Shown: one piece after another, positions 14,632 to 23,468 of the stretch
Layout: each line of letters opens with the position of its first letter
Numbering within the stretch: the stretch's first letter is position 1
DNA from: an uncultured Parabacteroides sp.
GTDB taxonomy: Bacteria > Bacteroidota > Bacteroidia > Bacteroidales > Tannerellaceae
DNA length: 44,438 nt
Assembly (NCBI GenBank): GCA_934725305.1
Contig: CAKVBA010000022.1
Location: 1 to 44,438, forward strand
Direction: 5' to 3'
Program-made: the position numbers and the translations under genes
Notes under the pieces: model-generated
Told to the model about the DNA's origin: nothing
Seen by the model: only the letters and a program-made list of their open reading frames with translations
Database searches by the model: none

Positions 14632-17600
14632 CTACGCAATAATCACCTGGTGCATCTGCTTGATGAAATCCTTGAGATTTACAAACGTGTCGCCGAAGGT
14701 TTCGCGCCATTTCAGCTCCTTCAGCGGATACTCCATGAAGTTCCGGGTCTCGATGTCGCCATTCATGCTGACGTAGTCGAGTATGTTCTTCAGGTAACGC
14801 TCTTGCTCCGAAGTGAGGTTATAGCCCTCGACAAACTGCTGATAGATCTGTAGTGCCTTCTTGCGGTCGATGCCGTTGATGACACGGATAAAAGCTGCCA
14901 CATTCTTCTTATAAGGACGGCCGTCGGTGAGCGCGTTGTATTCCTCTTTTGTGCCAAGCTCTTCGAAGAAGATGCGCTCCAGTTCCTGTATGTCGGCGGG
15001 CGTCAGCTGCTCGAAGTGCTGAATCTTGCGCAGGGTGGCGTTGTCGCTGTTGGCTGCCAGATAGTCGATGACACGCTGTTTGTATGAGGTCTGTATCACT
15101 ACTTCGGTTTCCTCTGTCGAAGCGGTGTAGTCGTCCTCTATGTCGATGACAAACGTCTTGTTGCGGCGTTGTTCCTTCAGCAGGTGCATCAGGTCGCGCA
15201 GCTCTTTGCGCACCTTCTCCAGTGCATCCAGCGACTCGTTTTCCCAGAACTGCTGTGTCTGCACCATTCGTATGGTGTTGATGCGGGCCATAACCGCCGG
15301 CACCGTGCCCTTCTTTTCCAAAAGAGCCGCCACATTCACCACCACTTGGCGGAACTGTCCGGCCTTTACCGCCGTGTCGATATGCGCCAGCATGATGTGG
15401 AGCATCACGACGTCGAACTTCTTTGCCTCCTCGTCGTCTTTGTCTATGGGAATCAGACCGCCGATATTTTTCAGGCGCATGGCATCCACCTCCGAGAGGC
15501 ATGTCCAGTTGTCTTTGTCGCGAAAAGGCTCGATAACGCTGAGATAGGGGCGAACCTCTTTGCGCTCTTTGCCGATTGATGCCACCTGTTGATGGAGCAG
15601 CGTCTTCAACTCGTCGTGGAGCTGCTTGTCAAACGCTTTCTCCTGATGGCTGGCATGTTGCAGCTCTTTGGCAATATCCACACGTAGCTCAAAGAGGCGT
15701 TCGGTGAGCGACTTGATGCTGGCAGGTTCTATGCCGTCGGCATTCTTCGAGAAGTATTCAAAGTTGCCGCCCCAGTCGAAGATGTAAAACTCCTTCTTGT
15801 CTTGTCCCGGACCCAAAAGGTCTTTGCAAAGTCGGGTACCACGGCCAATCATCTGTTCAAACTTGATCTTAGACTTCACAATCTTGAAGAACACAAGGTT
15901 CAAGATCTCCGGCACATCGATGCCGGTGTCGAGCATATCCACCGACACGGCAATCTGTGGCATCTTCTCGGCCACCTTGAAGTCGGCAATGATAGCCGAA
16001 TGGTGCTTCACTTGATTGTCTATCAGCTGGCAATAGTCGGCCCCACGCTCGGGATAGAGTTCGCCGAAGCGCTCCACGATGCGCTCGGCATGCCTATGGT
16101 TGTAGGCAAAGATGATGGTCTTGCCCACATCTTCGCCACTATGAATCTTCAGTCCGTTCGTCATCAGCTCGGCAAGCACATTGTCGATGGTGTCGTCGTT
16201 GATCAGGTAGCGGAATATCTCGTTGCTCTGGATGTCACGGTGATACTCTTCGTTTGGGCGAATGCCCTTCAATGCCTTTTCGTAGGCCCACACCTTTTCC
16301 AGCTCGTCGCGCTCCTCCTGACAAAGCTCGTCGTACTTGATGCCTCGGTTTATCATCTTCGAGGTGCAGTTCTTCAGGCGATAGGGCCGCAGATATTCGT
16401 CCCGGATGGCTTCGTCGTAGGTGTATTCAAAGTTGGGTTCGTCTTCCAGCTCCAATAGCTTGAAGGTGTTCTTGTCTATCTCGTCGCGTGGTGTGGCGGT
16501 GAGTCCTATCAGCAGCGAGTCGAAATACTGGAAGATGGCGCCATACTTGCCAAACACGCTTCGGTGAGCCTCGTCGATGATGATCAGGTCGAAATGGCCT
16601 ACCGAAAACTTCACCGGCACGGCATTGATATAGTTGATCATAGTCTGATAGGTGGAGAAGATAAAGCGGGCCGATAGATCCGGTTCGTTATCTTCTGACA
16701 GGCAGGTCATCGACTCGCTGGGCAACAGGTTCTCATAGTTCTGACGCGCCTGATTTACCAGCTCCGTGCGGTCGGCCAGGAAGAGCACCTTCTTGATCCA
16801 GTTGTTGCTGGACAATAGTTTGCAGAGCGAGATGCTCACGCGCGTCTTGCCCGTGCCCGTTGCCAACACCAGCAGACCGCGGCGATGCTTCTTGTTGAGC
16901 CATTCCACCAAGCTCTTGATAGCCGTCTTTTGATAGGGGCGGTTGGTGATCTCGTCGTCAATCGTAAGGTCGGTAATGTCGGCACGGCCTCGTTTCTGTA
17001 TCATATATTCCAGGTCGTTGTGGCTATGAAACGAGATAACTTCTCTATCGGGATAGCCCAGCCCGTCTATCACCTTGGTTGTGTAGCCGTTGGTGTAGTA
17101 GATAACGGGCCGAACGCCATACTTGCGCTCCAGACAATCGGCATACTCGATGGCCTGTTTGCGCCCCTTCACCGCACTTTGTATCGTGCTCTTGGCCTCA
17201 ATCACCGCCAGCGGCTTGCCACCTTTGCTAAACAGCACATAGTCGGCATAGCCCGTGCCGGACGGATGAGTGGCTCTGTTCATTCCCTCTATCTTCACCT
17301 CGATGGCGGCTTTGGCGCCTTGGATGTCGCCCTTTACACCCGATATTTCCCAGCCGGCCTCGTTCAGCATATAGTCGATAAGGCACTTGCGGGTGATAGC
17401 CTCGCTCTCCAGCGATTCCTTGGGATGTTCCACGGGAGCTGTCGGCTGCTCAATAGCCTCGGCAGGCACACTATTCACCACTTCCGGCGAAACGGTCGGT
17501 TCGGAGTGGTCTGTCGCATAAATGCCATTGAAACCGTTGGGCACAAGTGTAGCATCAAAAGCCGTGATGCGCTGAATGGCTCTCCAGCGGAAGAGGAAGC

Positions 17601-17976
17601 CACTCACCACATAATATAATGAGCGCAGGCAGACGAAGGCATCGTTTTTCTTCACCTGTTGTGTGCCGGTGTGAGAGGCATAGTTGCCAATCTTCTTCAC
17701 CGTGCGCATGTGCTGTTCAAACTCCCAATCCTCATCGATAAACGCATCAATCTCCGGGCGTTTGATCATCTGGTTCAGCGTCTCATGAGGCTCCAATGTT
17801 ACATTCGCCATTGTCAGATGGTTTTTCACCAGCCATTCTAATGCCTTACGCGCATTGGCGGCACTCTCTTCGGGGAATGCCTTCTGAAAGATTTCTGCCT
17901 TATCGCAGTATGCGTGGAGCTGGCTGAAGGCGGGAATCACCTTTGTCAGTCGTGAGATAAAGTCAAAATTCTTCAT
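14632..17976 (-). CDS. hsdR: Type I restriction enzyme, R subunit
   Basis: 1114 residues. An N-terminal DUF4145-like region (about 1-130) precedes the nuclease domain, with ADYVLF and VIEAK (Asp245, Glu260, Lys262) forming a PD-ExK-type site. The SF2 motor follows: Walker A ATGTGKTR at 372-379, IIIDEAHRS at about 465-473, LTATPR near 492, and DTGIDVPEILN and QMIGRGTR further on. This subunit translocates and cuts unmodified DNA together with HsdM and HsdS. It starts 27 bp after hsdS and ends the locus. No frameshift is seen, so the enzyme looks intact. Confidence 0.95.
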   Translation of the reverse strand: MKNFDFISRLTKVIPAFSQLHAYCDKAEIFQKAFPEESAANARKALEWLVKNHLTMANVTLEPHETLNQMIKRPEIDAFIDEDWEFEQHMRTVKKIGNYASHTGTQQVKKNDAFVCLRSLYYVVSGFLFRWRAIQRITAFDATLVPNGFNGIYATDHSEPTVSPEVVNSVPAEAIEQPTAPVEHPKESLESEAITRKCLIDYMLNEAGWEISGVKGDIQGAKAAIEVKIEGMNRATHPSGTGYADYVLFSKGGKPLAVIEAKSTIQSAVKGRKQAIEYADCLERKYGVRPVIYYTNGYTTKVIDGLGYPDREVISFHSHNDLEYMIQKRGRADITDLTIDDEITNRPYQKTAIKSLVEWLNKKHRRGLLVLATGTGKTRVSISLCKLLSSNNWIKKVLFLADRTELVNQARQNYENLLPSESMTCLSEDNEPDLSARFIFSTYQTMINYINAVPVKFSVGHFDLIIIDEAHRSVFGKYGAIFQYFDSLLIGLTATPRDEIDKNTFKLLELEDEPNFEYTYDEAIRDEYLRPYRLKNCTSKMINRGIKYDELCQEERDELEKVWAYEKALKGIRPNEEYHRDIQSNEIFRYLINDDTIDNVLAELMTNGLKIHSGEDVGKTIIFAYNHRHAERIVERFGELYPERGADYCQLIDNQVKHHSAIIADFKVAEKMPQIAVSVDMLDTGIDVPEILNLVFFKIVKSKIKFEQMIGRGTRLCKDLLGPGQDKKEFYIFDWGGNFEYFSKNADGIEPASIKSLTERLFELRVDIAKELQHASHQEKAFDKQLHDELKTLLHQQVASIGKERKEVRPYLSVIEPFRDKDNWTCLSEVDAMRLKNIGGLIPIDKDDEEAKKFDVVMLHIMLAHIDTAVKAGQFRQVVVNVAALLEKKGTVPAVMARINTIRMVQTQQFWENESLDALEKVRKELRDLMHLLKEQRRNKTFVIDIEDDYTASTEETEVVIQTSYKQRVIDYLAANSDNATLRKIQHFEQLTPADIQELERIFFEELGTKEEYNALTDGRPYKKNVAAFIRVINGIDRKKALQIYQQFVEGYNLTSEQERYLKNILDYVSMNGDIETRNFMEYPLKELKWRETFGDTFVNLKDFIKQMHQVIIA

Positions 17977-18003
17977 TGTCGTTTGTTTTATATGTTAAAC
18001 ATC

Positions 18004-19167
18004 CTATTCAAACCAATATTGCATACGTGATGCCAACAGGGTTTCAAGGTCTGTGATTGTCTTCTGAACCTCCGCCTTCTGTCTCTCTATCTGCTCGATG
18101 CGCTGGGCAAAGAGTTGCTGGAGTGGAAGAGGAGGAAGAGGAACTTTAATAGAAGCAAGCTCTTTAGAATTTATGTTTGCTTGATTTACAGCACCTTTAG
18201 CCATTGAACGTAACACCTTCTTAATCGAAGTTAAATTAAACATTTTTGCCAAAACTATAGGTAATAAAGCTTCATTAAGTCTTACTCTTATTATATAGCC
18301 AGCAATCACCATTGGTTCTTTTTTATCAAACATACAAGTTTTACCAACCAATTCTATACTATTTGTACGATTAAACAGAATATCTCCATAGCGAACAATA
18401 CATTTCTCTATTTCATCATCTGCTATATCTATTGTTTTTAGATTTGACAGATCCAAGAAGCCATCATCTGTTAGATTGCACATCCTTAGATACTTATAAC
18501 GGCCATTCTCGCAAGCAGGTTTGCTTGTTCCATATTTTATATCAGTACATACCTCCCCCAGCTTCTTCACTTCCCATCCCATTTCATTCTCCACAGGATC
18601 ACCAAACATCTCATAGAAGATGCTTTGAGCGAGATTGTCATAATCTTTTAGTTGCTCCTTCTTCAAACGAATCAACTCGTTAATCTTGTCGAGTTCCTCC
18701 ATTATGGTCATCTGCTTGTTCATAGGGGGAATTGGTACAGACAAATTCAATAGGTCTTCTTTTGGTATAGATCTTCTTCGCATAGTTGTACCACGCAATT
18801 TGCTTTTATAGTAATTCATGGAATAAGGGCAATGAAGATATGTAACAAGAAAATGTCTATTGATTTTGGAAAAATCTACATCCCAAATATTATATGCTGG
18901 GCTCATTATGCCTGCTTCTACAATATTTTGAGTGTAAATTAGACCTTCATCAATAGGAAAGGCTATTACTAATTGACCATTTTTGACTATCTTATAGTTG
19001 CTGGTATCAACAGAGGCTATTGTTTTTTTAAATCGCTCATTTTGTAGGACTATACCATTTCTCATAGTTATAGAAAGAATGGGATAATCTATGTTATCAC
19101 AATTCTTAATAGCCTTTGCAGGGGTAATAATCTCTCCCAACTTCTTATATTCCCAACCTTGCTTCAT
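18004..19167 (-). CDS. hsdS: Type I restriction-modification specificity subunit S
   Basis: 387 residues from the ATG at 19167 (MKQGWEYKKLGEIITPAKAI); an upstream ATG at 19230 would read through the palindromic region. There are two target-recognition domains, each introduced by WEYKKLGEI or WEVKKLGEV. They are separated by a central conserved helix (PIPPMNKQMTIMEELDKINE) and closed by a C-terminal helix (PLPPLPLQQLFAQRIEQIER). This is the normal HsdS layout and sets a bipartite DNA target. The AT-rich base use of the recognition domains contrasts with hsdM and hsdR, as is typical of exchanged specificity domains. No second hsdS cassette or recombinase for inversion is nearby. Confidence 0.92.
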   Translation of the reverse strand: MKQGWEYKKLGEIITPAKAIKNCDNIDYPILSITMRNGIVLQNERFKKTIASVDTSNYKIVKNGQLVIAFPIDEGLIYTQNIVEAGIMSPAYNIWDVDFSKINRHFLVTYLHCPYSMNYYKSKLRGTTMRRRSIPKEDLLNLSVPIPPMNKQMTIMEELDKINELIRLKKEQLKDYDNLAQSIFYEMFGDPVENEMGWEVKKLGEVCTDIKYGTSKPACENGRYKYLRMCNLTDDGFLDLSNLKTIDIADDEIEKCIVRYGDILFNRTNSIELVGKTCMFDKKEPMVIAGYIIRVRLNEALLPIVLAKMFNLTSIKKVLRSMAKGAVNQANINSKELASIKVPLPPLPLQQLFAQRIEQIERQKAEVQKTITDLETLLASRMQYWFE

Positions 19168-19199
19168 ACAATACTTCTCTTTATTTATGTTTTTTGGCA

Positions 19200-19435
19200 A
19201 GATTGCGCCCCGAAGGGGCAACCTCTCCATAGCCCAGTGGCAACGCCCTGGGTGTTATGTGATTATGAGCTATTCGCCCTGTAAGGGCAAAAGTCCTATA
19301 TTCCCATTTTACTTTTGCCCTTTCAGGGCGTTAGGTGTGTTATAACCATTTTACCCAGGGCGTTGCCCTGGTCTAAGGAAGCCATTGGGCTTTCAGCCCG
19401 CCTTTGCTCACCGTCATTGGGCTTTCAGCCCGTTT
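19200..19435. repeat. Cluster of short GC-rich palindromes (REP-like)
   Basis: At least seven hairpins lie in 230 bp between hsdS and the transposase gene: GCCCCGAAGGGGC (19207), CCCAGTGGCAACGCCCTGGG (19233), GCCCTGTAAGGGC (19276), GCCCTTTCAGGGC (19317), CCCAGGGCGTTGCCCTGG (19354), and GGGCTTTCAGCCC twice (19387 and 19419). The TTTCA loop recurs with opposite stem polarity. Their position beside a Y1 transposase gene is the pattern of REP sequences and their RAYT transposases. Confidence 0.75.
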
Positions 19436-19465
19436 TTGCAAACGTTGTTGGTTTCCCCATCCTTG

Positions 19466-19921
19466 CTAATCCGTAAACACATACTTCTCGTCATATTCAA
19501 TATCATACAATTTCAAAAATTGCTTGTATTCATCTTGGAATGACATCTTCTTATGATGTTCCCTTTGGTTTTTGATATACGCCAATGTCTTATCCACAGC
19601 CGACTGGCTTACCGACAATGCCGCATAACCACCTTGCCATGCAAACCATGAATATTTTGGGGATAGCGACTTAATCCATCGGCTGCTATTGCGTTTGATA
19701 TTCTCTACAAGTTGCGCTATCGATACCTCACGCCCTAATAAACACAATACATGTACATGGTCGCCTACGCCATCAACCCAAGTGGTTGTGCATTTCGAGT
19801 CGTTGATTATCTCGCCGATATAGGCGTGTACACGTTTGAGATCATCATCAAGAATGCATGGACTTGTAGTCTTGATGTGGAATATTATGTGTAAATAGAT
19901 TTTGCAAAGTGATTGTGCCAT
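19466..19921 (-). CDS. IS200/IS605-like Y1 transposase (REP-associated type)
   Basis: 151 residues from MAQSLCKIYLHIIFH at 19921; an ATG at 19990 lies further upstream without family-like sequence. The HUH motif is GVGDHVHVLCLL, and the catalytic tyrosine is likely the one in TLAYIKNQREHHKK, followed by the conserved KMSFQDEYKQFLK tail. Length and motifs fit the Y1 transposase family. It lacks flanking IS ends or a TnpB partner and sits next to a palindrome cluster, so a REP-associated, possibly domesticated, role is likely. It lies inside the hsd locus on the same strand. Confidence 0.8.
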   Translation of the reverse strand: MAQSLCKIYLHIIFHIKTTSPCILDDDLKRVHAYIGEIINDSKCTTTWVDGVGDHVHVLCLLGREVSIAQLVENIKRNSSRWIKSLSPKYSWFAWQGGYAALSVSQSAVDKTLAYIKNQREHHKKMSFQDEYKQFLKLYDIEYDEKYVFTD

Positions 19922-19986
19922 AGGTTCTATAGTTGCCTTTTTAGGATGTTGGATTGTTTGATTACGAGATAGCGGTTGCGCAAGTC

Positions 19987-20160
19987 TCATTGCTCGCCAA
20001 GAAGCAAATTGCGGAAGAAACGCTCCAGATATTTAGGCTCAGGCATAATACCCTCGTTGTTCTTATACACATAACGCACCATGGCTTTCTCTCTTTGCGA
20101 TGGTTCGCCCTGTCGCAAATAGGTATCAAAATCAAAATATAACTGTCCTGACTTTTCCAT
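19987..20160 (-). CDS. Small protein of 57 residues in the hsd locus, unknown
   Basis: Reads MEKSGQLYFDFDTYLRQGEP at the start and ends LERFFRNLLLGEQ. It starts 30 bp after the hsdM stop on the same strand, close enough for an operon, and ends before the transposase. The opening FDFDTYLRQGEPSQREKA reminds me of short proteins that accompany Fic or restriction genes in Bacteroidota (VbhA-type antitoxins), but I cannot confirm this. Codon use and an uninterrupted frame favour a real gene. Confidence 0.55.
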   Translation of the reverse strand: MEKSGQLYFDFDTYLRQGEPSQREKAMVRYVYKNNEGIMPEPKYLERFFRNLLLGEQ

Positions 20161-20190
20161 AACATTTTTCCGAACCGTGGTTTGGAGTTC

Positions 20191-21705
20191 TTACTCCTCC
20201 AACATCTTATACAACTCGCTATACCCTTTCAGATACTCACTTTCGCTCTTCTCCAGCCTTGCGAGTATCTCCTTGACGGGTTCATACTCTACCTTCTCGC
20301 GCTCTATCTCCTTATACTTATTGATAGAGAGATCATAGTCGTTCTGGCGGATTTCATCAACGGGCACAAAGAAACTCTGCTCCTTGCGAGAGCGAGAGTG
20401 CTCGTCGGCGAGGTGGCGAAAGCGGCTGACCACATCCGGAATATCATTATCGGCTATAGGCGAACGCTTGTCGTCGAGCGAGAAACCGTCGGCCTTCATG
20501 TCGTAGAACCATACATGGTCTGTTCCGCCACAATTGGTCTTGTTGAATACAAGAACGGCGGTTGATACGCCGGCGTAGGGCTTGAACACACCGCTGGGCA
20601 TACTGATGACGGCGCGGAGCTGCTGATTATCGACAATCTCTTTGCGGATAGCCACGTGCGCCTTGCTGGTGCCGAAGAGCACACCGTCGGGCACGATGCT
20701 GGCACAACGGCCGCCAATCTCCAACGAGCGCACAAACTGAGCCAGGAAGAGCAGCTCGGTCTTGCTGGTGTTGGCATAGGCCAGAATCTTCTTGTTTACG
20801 TTGCCCTTGTCGAGGCTACCGGCAAAAGGCGGATTGGCCATGATGAGCGAGTAGCAGCTATGATCTTCGTTCTGCTCCGAGAGCGAGTCGCGCCAAGCCA
20901 AGCAGGGAGCAGAAATATCGTGGAGCAACAAGTTCATGGCACCGATGCGCAACATGGTCTGGTCGGTATCGTAGCCATTGATCATCGAGGTCTTCATGTG
21001 GTGAGCCTCTTCGCCGACATACATTGCCGTCTCGTGGTTTTCCTTGATATATTTGACAGCCTCCACGAGGAAACCCGCCGAACCCATGGCCGGGTCGCAG
21101 ATGAAATCCTTTGGAGTAGGCTCCATCATCTCCACAATCATGCGGATGATGTGGCGCGGCGTGCGGAACTGGCCGTTGGTGCCGCTGGCAGCCATCTTGC
21201 CGAGGATATATTCATAGACATCGCCCATGGCATCGCGGTTGTTCATGTCGAGCGAATCAACGCCATCGACCACCTTGACAAGCGTGCGGGCGTTGGGGAT
21301 AAGAAAGATTGCCGACTTCATATAGCGGCTATAAGCACTCTCTTCGCCGGTGCCGATGTGTTTGATAAACTCGAACACACTCTGGCGCACCACCTTGAAC
21401 ATATTGTCGGCACCGAAATTCTTGAACACATGCCAGCGCAGGCTTTCATAAGGCACGCCGGCCTTTTCCTCGTCGCTGACGGCGTCGGGATTCACCCAAT
21501 ACTTACCATCGAGAAAGGTAGGATTCTCCACCTCGCTATCCCAGTCGCGGGCATTCTCTTCCTCTTGAAGCTGTTTGTCGTCGAGCATCTTCATAAAGAA
21601 GATATAGGTCATCTGTTCCAATACGGTGATGGGGTTGGTAATACCTGCCACAAAAAATGTGTCCCAAATCTGGTCTATCTTGTTTTTAATCTCACCTGTA
21701 ATCAT
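20191..21705 (-). CDS. hsdM: Type I restriction-modification methyltransferase subunit M
   Basis: 504 residues. The N-terminal HsdM helical domain (KIDQIWDTFFVAGITNPITV) is followed by the N6-adenine methyltransferase domain. The AdoMet-binding motif DPAMGSAGF is at 204-212, with catalytic NPPF at 291-294. QFRTPRHIIRMIVEMM is the conserved lead-in. With HsdS it forms the modification enzyme and with HsdR the full restriction complex in the cytoplasm. It is the first gene of the locus; a -7-like box (TAACTTTG at 21800-21807, minus strand) lies 95 bp upstream. Confidence 0.95.
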   Translation of the reverse strand: MITGEIKNKIDQIWDTFFVAGITNPITVLEQMTYIFFMKMLDDKQLQEEENARDWDSEVENPTFLDGKYWVNPDAVSDEEKAGVPYESLRWHVFKNFGADNMFKVVRQSVFEFIKHIGTGEESAYSRYMKSAIFLIPNARTLVKVVDGVDSLDMNNRDAMGDVYEYILGKMAASGTNGQFRTPRHIIRMIVEMMEPTPKDFICDPAMGSAGFLVEAVKYIKENHETAMYVGEEAHHMKTSMINGYDTDQTMLRIGAMNLLLHDISAPCLAWRDSLSEQNEDHSCYSLIMANPPFAGSLDKGNVNKKILAYANTSKTELLFLAQFVRSLEIGGRCASIVPDGVLFGTSKAHVAIRKEIVDNQQLRAVISMPSGVFKPYAGVSTAVLVFNKTNCGGTDHVWFYDMKADGFSLDDKRSPIADNDIPDVVSRFRHLADEHSRSRKEQSFFVPVDEIRQNDYDLSINKYKEIEREKVEYEPVKEILARLEKSESEYLKGYSELYKMLEE

Positions 21706-21974
21706 TCGTTAATCTTATTTTTTTGATGTACACTTGCGCAAGCCCCCACAACGCAACGATAAATCGCTCTCTATTTGCAAAGGCTTAGCTAACTTTCTAC
21801 AAAGTTAAGCTTTTATATTGCAGCCTTTCTGCACTATAGAAGGTTTTTTCTACATTTTTCCTTTTTTATCGGTTTTATTCCTCTTTTTGGTTGCTCAGGG
21901 CGTTAATACAAATACAACAACAATCCAATATTTATATTGATTTTCAATGTGATTACGCAACGTGGCAACGGCGC

Positions 21975-22032
21975 CCGTGGCGAATGCCATGGGCAATGGT
22001 TTTTTTAGCCCAGGGCAGCGCCCTGGGCGCCC
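21975..22032. repeat. REP-like palindromes upstream of hsdM
   Basis: CCCAGGGCAGCGCCCTGGG at 22009-22027 is a near-perfect hairpin of the same kind as CCCAGGGCGTTGCCCTGG beside the transposase gene. Just before it, GCCCGTGGCGAATGCCATGG forms a weaker hairpin. They adjoin the end of repeat element 2. In the gene-free stretch 21706-22503 these, the element, a weak promoter and one terminator are all I can see. Confidence 0.6.
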
Positions 22033-22381
22033 AGGGTTATTGTATTTTACACAGATTCATTTTTACTAATAGCGAGAGATAAAGCCATTAAGGGCAACGG
22101 GCAATTCCGCCAAGGTTGACCGGCAAATCCGCCACGCTTCAAAACCCTTGAAAAACAAGGTTATAGACTCTCTTTCAAGGGTCTATAGACTTTCCGGAAT
22201 TAGTCTATAGACTATTCGGAAAAAGTCTATAGACTTTTTTGAAAATGGGTAGGCACTCCGTTCGGATTGGGTAGGCACTCCGTTGGAAATGGGTAGGCAC
22301 CCAATTTCCGAAAATAGCCTACTCCGCTTTGACGGGATTAATAACCTCTTGTACGCTCGTTGGCTTATTGTATTTTTGTGG
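22033..22381 (-). repeat. Dispersed ~350-bp element, copy 2, inverted, with a 22-bp array
   Basis: Read on the minus strand it runs from CAAAAATACAATAAGCC (near 22380) to ACAATAACCCT (22033-22043), like copies 1 and 3. Six units of 22 bp occupy 22169-22300, with a partial seventh to 22159. The cores are GTGCCTACCC, GTGCCTACCC, GTGCCTACCC and then GTCTATAGAC three times, the latter a perfect palindrome. Unit 2 is in direct orientation here, whereas copies 1 and 3 have it inverted (GTAGGCACCC type). It shows no coding potential. Confidence 0.85.
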
Positions 22382-22434
22382 TATAATAAGTAGAACCGTT
22401 TTGATGCAGCCTCGGCCTTTCTTATTTTACCACA

Positions 22435-22476
22435 CAAAAAAGGTCCGCATCAAAACCAACTATCTTGATGCAGGCC
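22435..22476 (-). terminator. Rho-independent terminator of the LysM-LemA-TPM operon
   Basis: On the minus strand GGCCTGCATCAA (22465-22476) pairs with TTGATGCGGACC (22442-22453) across an 11-nt loop and is followed by a run of T (22435-22441). It lies 28 bp after the TPM stop codon. Confidence 0.75.
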
Positions 22477-22503
22477 TCTATTTATAAACAGGTAGAAGCA
22501 AAA

Positions 22504-23457
22504 TCAGAACCGGCTTACGGCTCCACCACCACCGGAGCTGCCACCGCCCCAAGAGCCACCACCACCGGAGCTGCCGCCGCCCCAAGAGCCGCCACCGCCA
22601 CTATCGCTATTAGACAAACGACTTAGCGTCTGACGTTCGCGGCACGTATAGCCACACTTCTTACAACGATAGATTGTTTCGGCCAAACCTTCCGTGCGAT
22701 ACGTAGGTTGCTTCAACGTATGTTTTTTCTGATAAGATAATGTCTTGTTGTGACACTGAGGACAGAGACGAGGACGTCTTTTCATATAGCTCTTCAGACC
22801 AATCACTCCCATAAAAAGAGAGCCAAAGATCAAGAGGCCCCACATGTCATCATCATCATCATCAGACGCTTGATTTCGGTAGGCTATTTGCTCATCTTCG
22901 CTTGACATCAGATATTGGCTAACCGCAGAGACGCCTTTTTGCATGCCGGTGCTATAATCGCCTTCCTTCATGTCGGGAATCATATGATCTTGTTGCATGC
23001 GGTAGCAGGTCGCATCCGGAAGAACTCCTTCTAAGCCATAGCCGGTTTCAAACACAACGGAACGTTGGCTGGGATCGGTCACCAGCAAGATTAGCAAACC
23101 ATTGTCTTTTCCTTTCTTGCCCAATCCCCAATGCTTGAACAATTCGTTTGCAAAATCGCGCGGATCATTTTCACCAATACTCTTTACCGCCACTACCGCC
23201 ACTTCGATGCCAAGGCTATCTTCCAACTGATGAAGTGTCTGGTTGATGCTATGCACAGCATCCGGGCTAAGAATCGTATCGGGATTGCTGACATGACTGA
23301 AACGATCGGTCAGGCGAGTGTTCGGAATGGTCTTTACCGTGTAGTCTATAGAGGCATGAGCCAGTTGTGGAAGTAGAAGAGATAAGACAACAAAGGCTAT
23401 AAACAGGCAGCTATGCCACCTGCTTACAGCCTTTTTCGTATAAAGAGAATGAATCAT
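22504..23457 (-). CDS. TPM domain protein with zinc-ribbon-like segment and glycine-rich tail
   Basis: 317 residues. A signal/anchor segment (about 12-36) precedes a TPM domain (about 37-190, with SLGIEVAVVAV and GYGLEGVLPDAT). A second membrane segment follows at about 206-222. Next is a cytoplasmic segment with two CxxC pairs (LCPQCHNK and YRCKKCGY, about 231-270) that could bind zinc. The C-terminus is two copies of an 11-residue Gly/Ser/Trp unit (GGGGSWGGGSS). TPM proteins pair with LemA in many bacteria; LemA is encoded 11 bp upstream. The function is thought to be envelope-related, and the exact role is unknown. Confidence 0.85.
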   Translation of the reverse strand: MIHSLYTKKAVSRWHSCLFIAFVVLSLLLPQLAHASIDYTVKTIPNTRLTDRFSHVSNPDTILSPDAVHSINQTLHQLEDSLGIEVAVVAVKSIGENDPRDFANELFKHWGLGKKGKDNGLLILLVTDPSQRSVVFETGYGLEGVLPDATCYRMQQDHMIPDMKEGDYSTGMQKGVSAVSQYLMSSEDEQIAYRNQASDDDDDDMWGLLIFGSLFMGVIGLKSYMKRRPRLCPQCHNKTLSYQKKHTLKQPTYRTEGLAETIYRCKKCGYTCRERQTLSRLSNSDSGGGGSWGGGSSGGGGSWGGGSSGGGGAVSRF

Positions 23458-23468
23458 TTCTTTATGAT

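Noticed and set aside
18004..19167. Phase-variable hsdS by DNA inversion
   Set aside because: Only one hsdS is present, with no silent partial copy, no inverted repeat pair at the recognition domains and no tyrosine recombinase nearby.
20656..21726. Long plus-strand ORF of 356 codons opposite hsdM
   Set aside because: It is antisense to the well-supported hsdM, has no recognisable domain and arises from hsdM codon bias. The same applies to long antisense ORFs opposite hsdR and uvrA.
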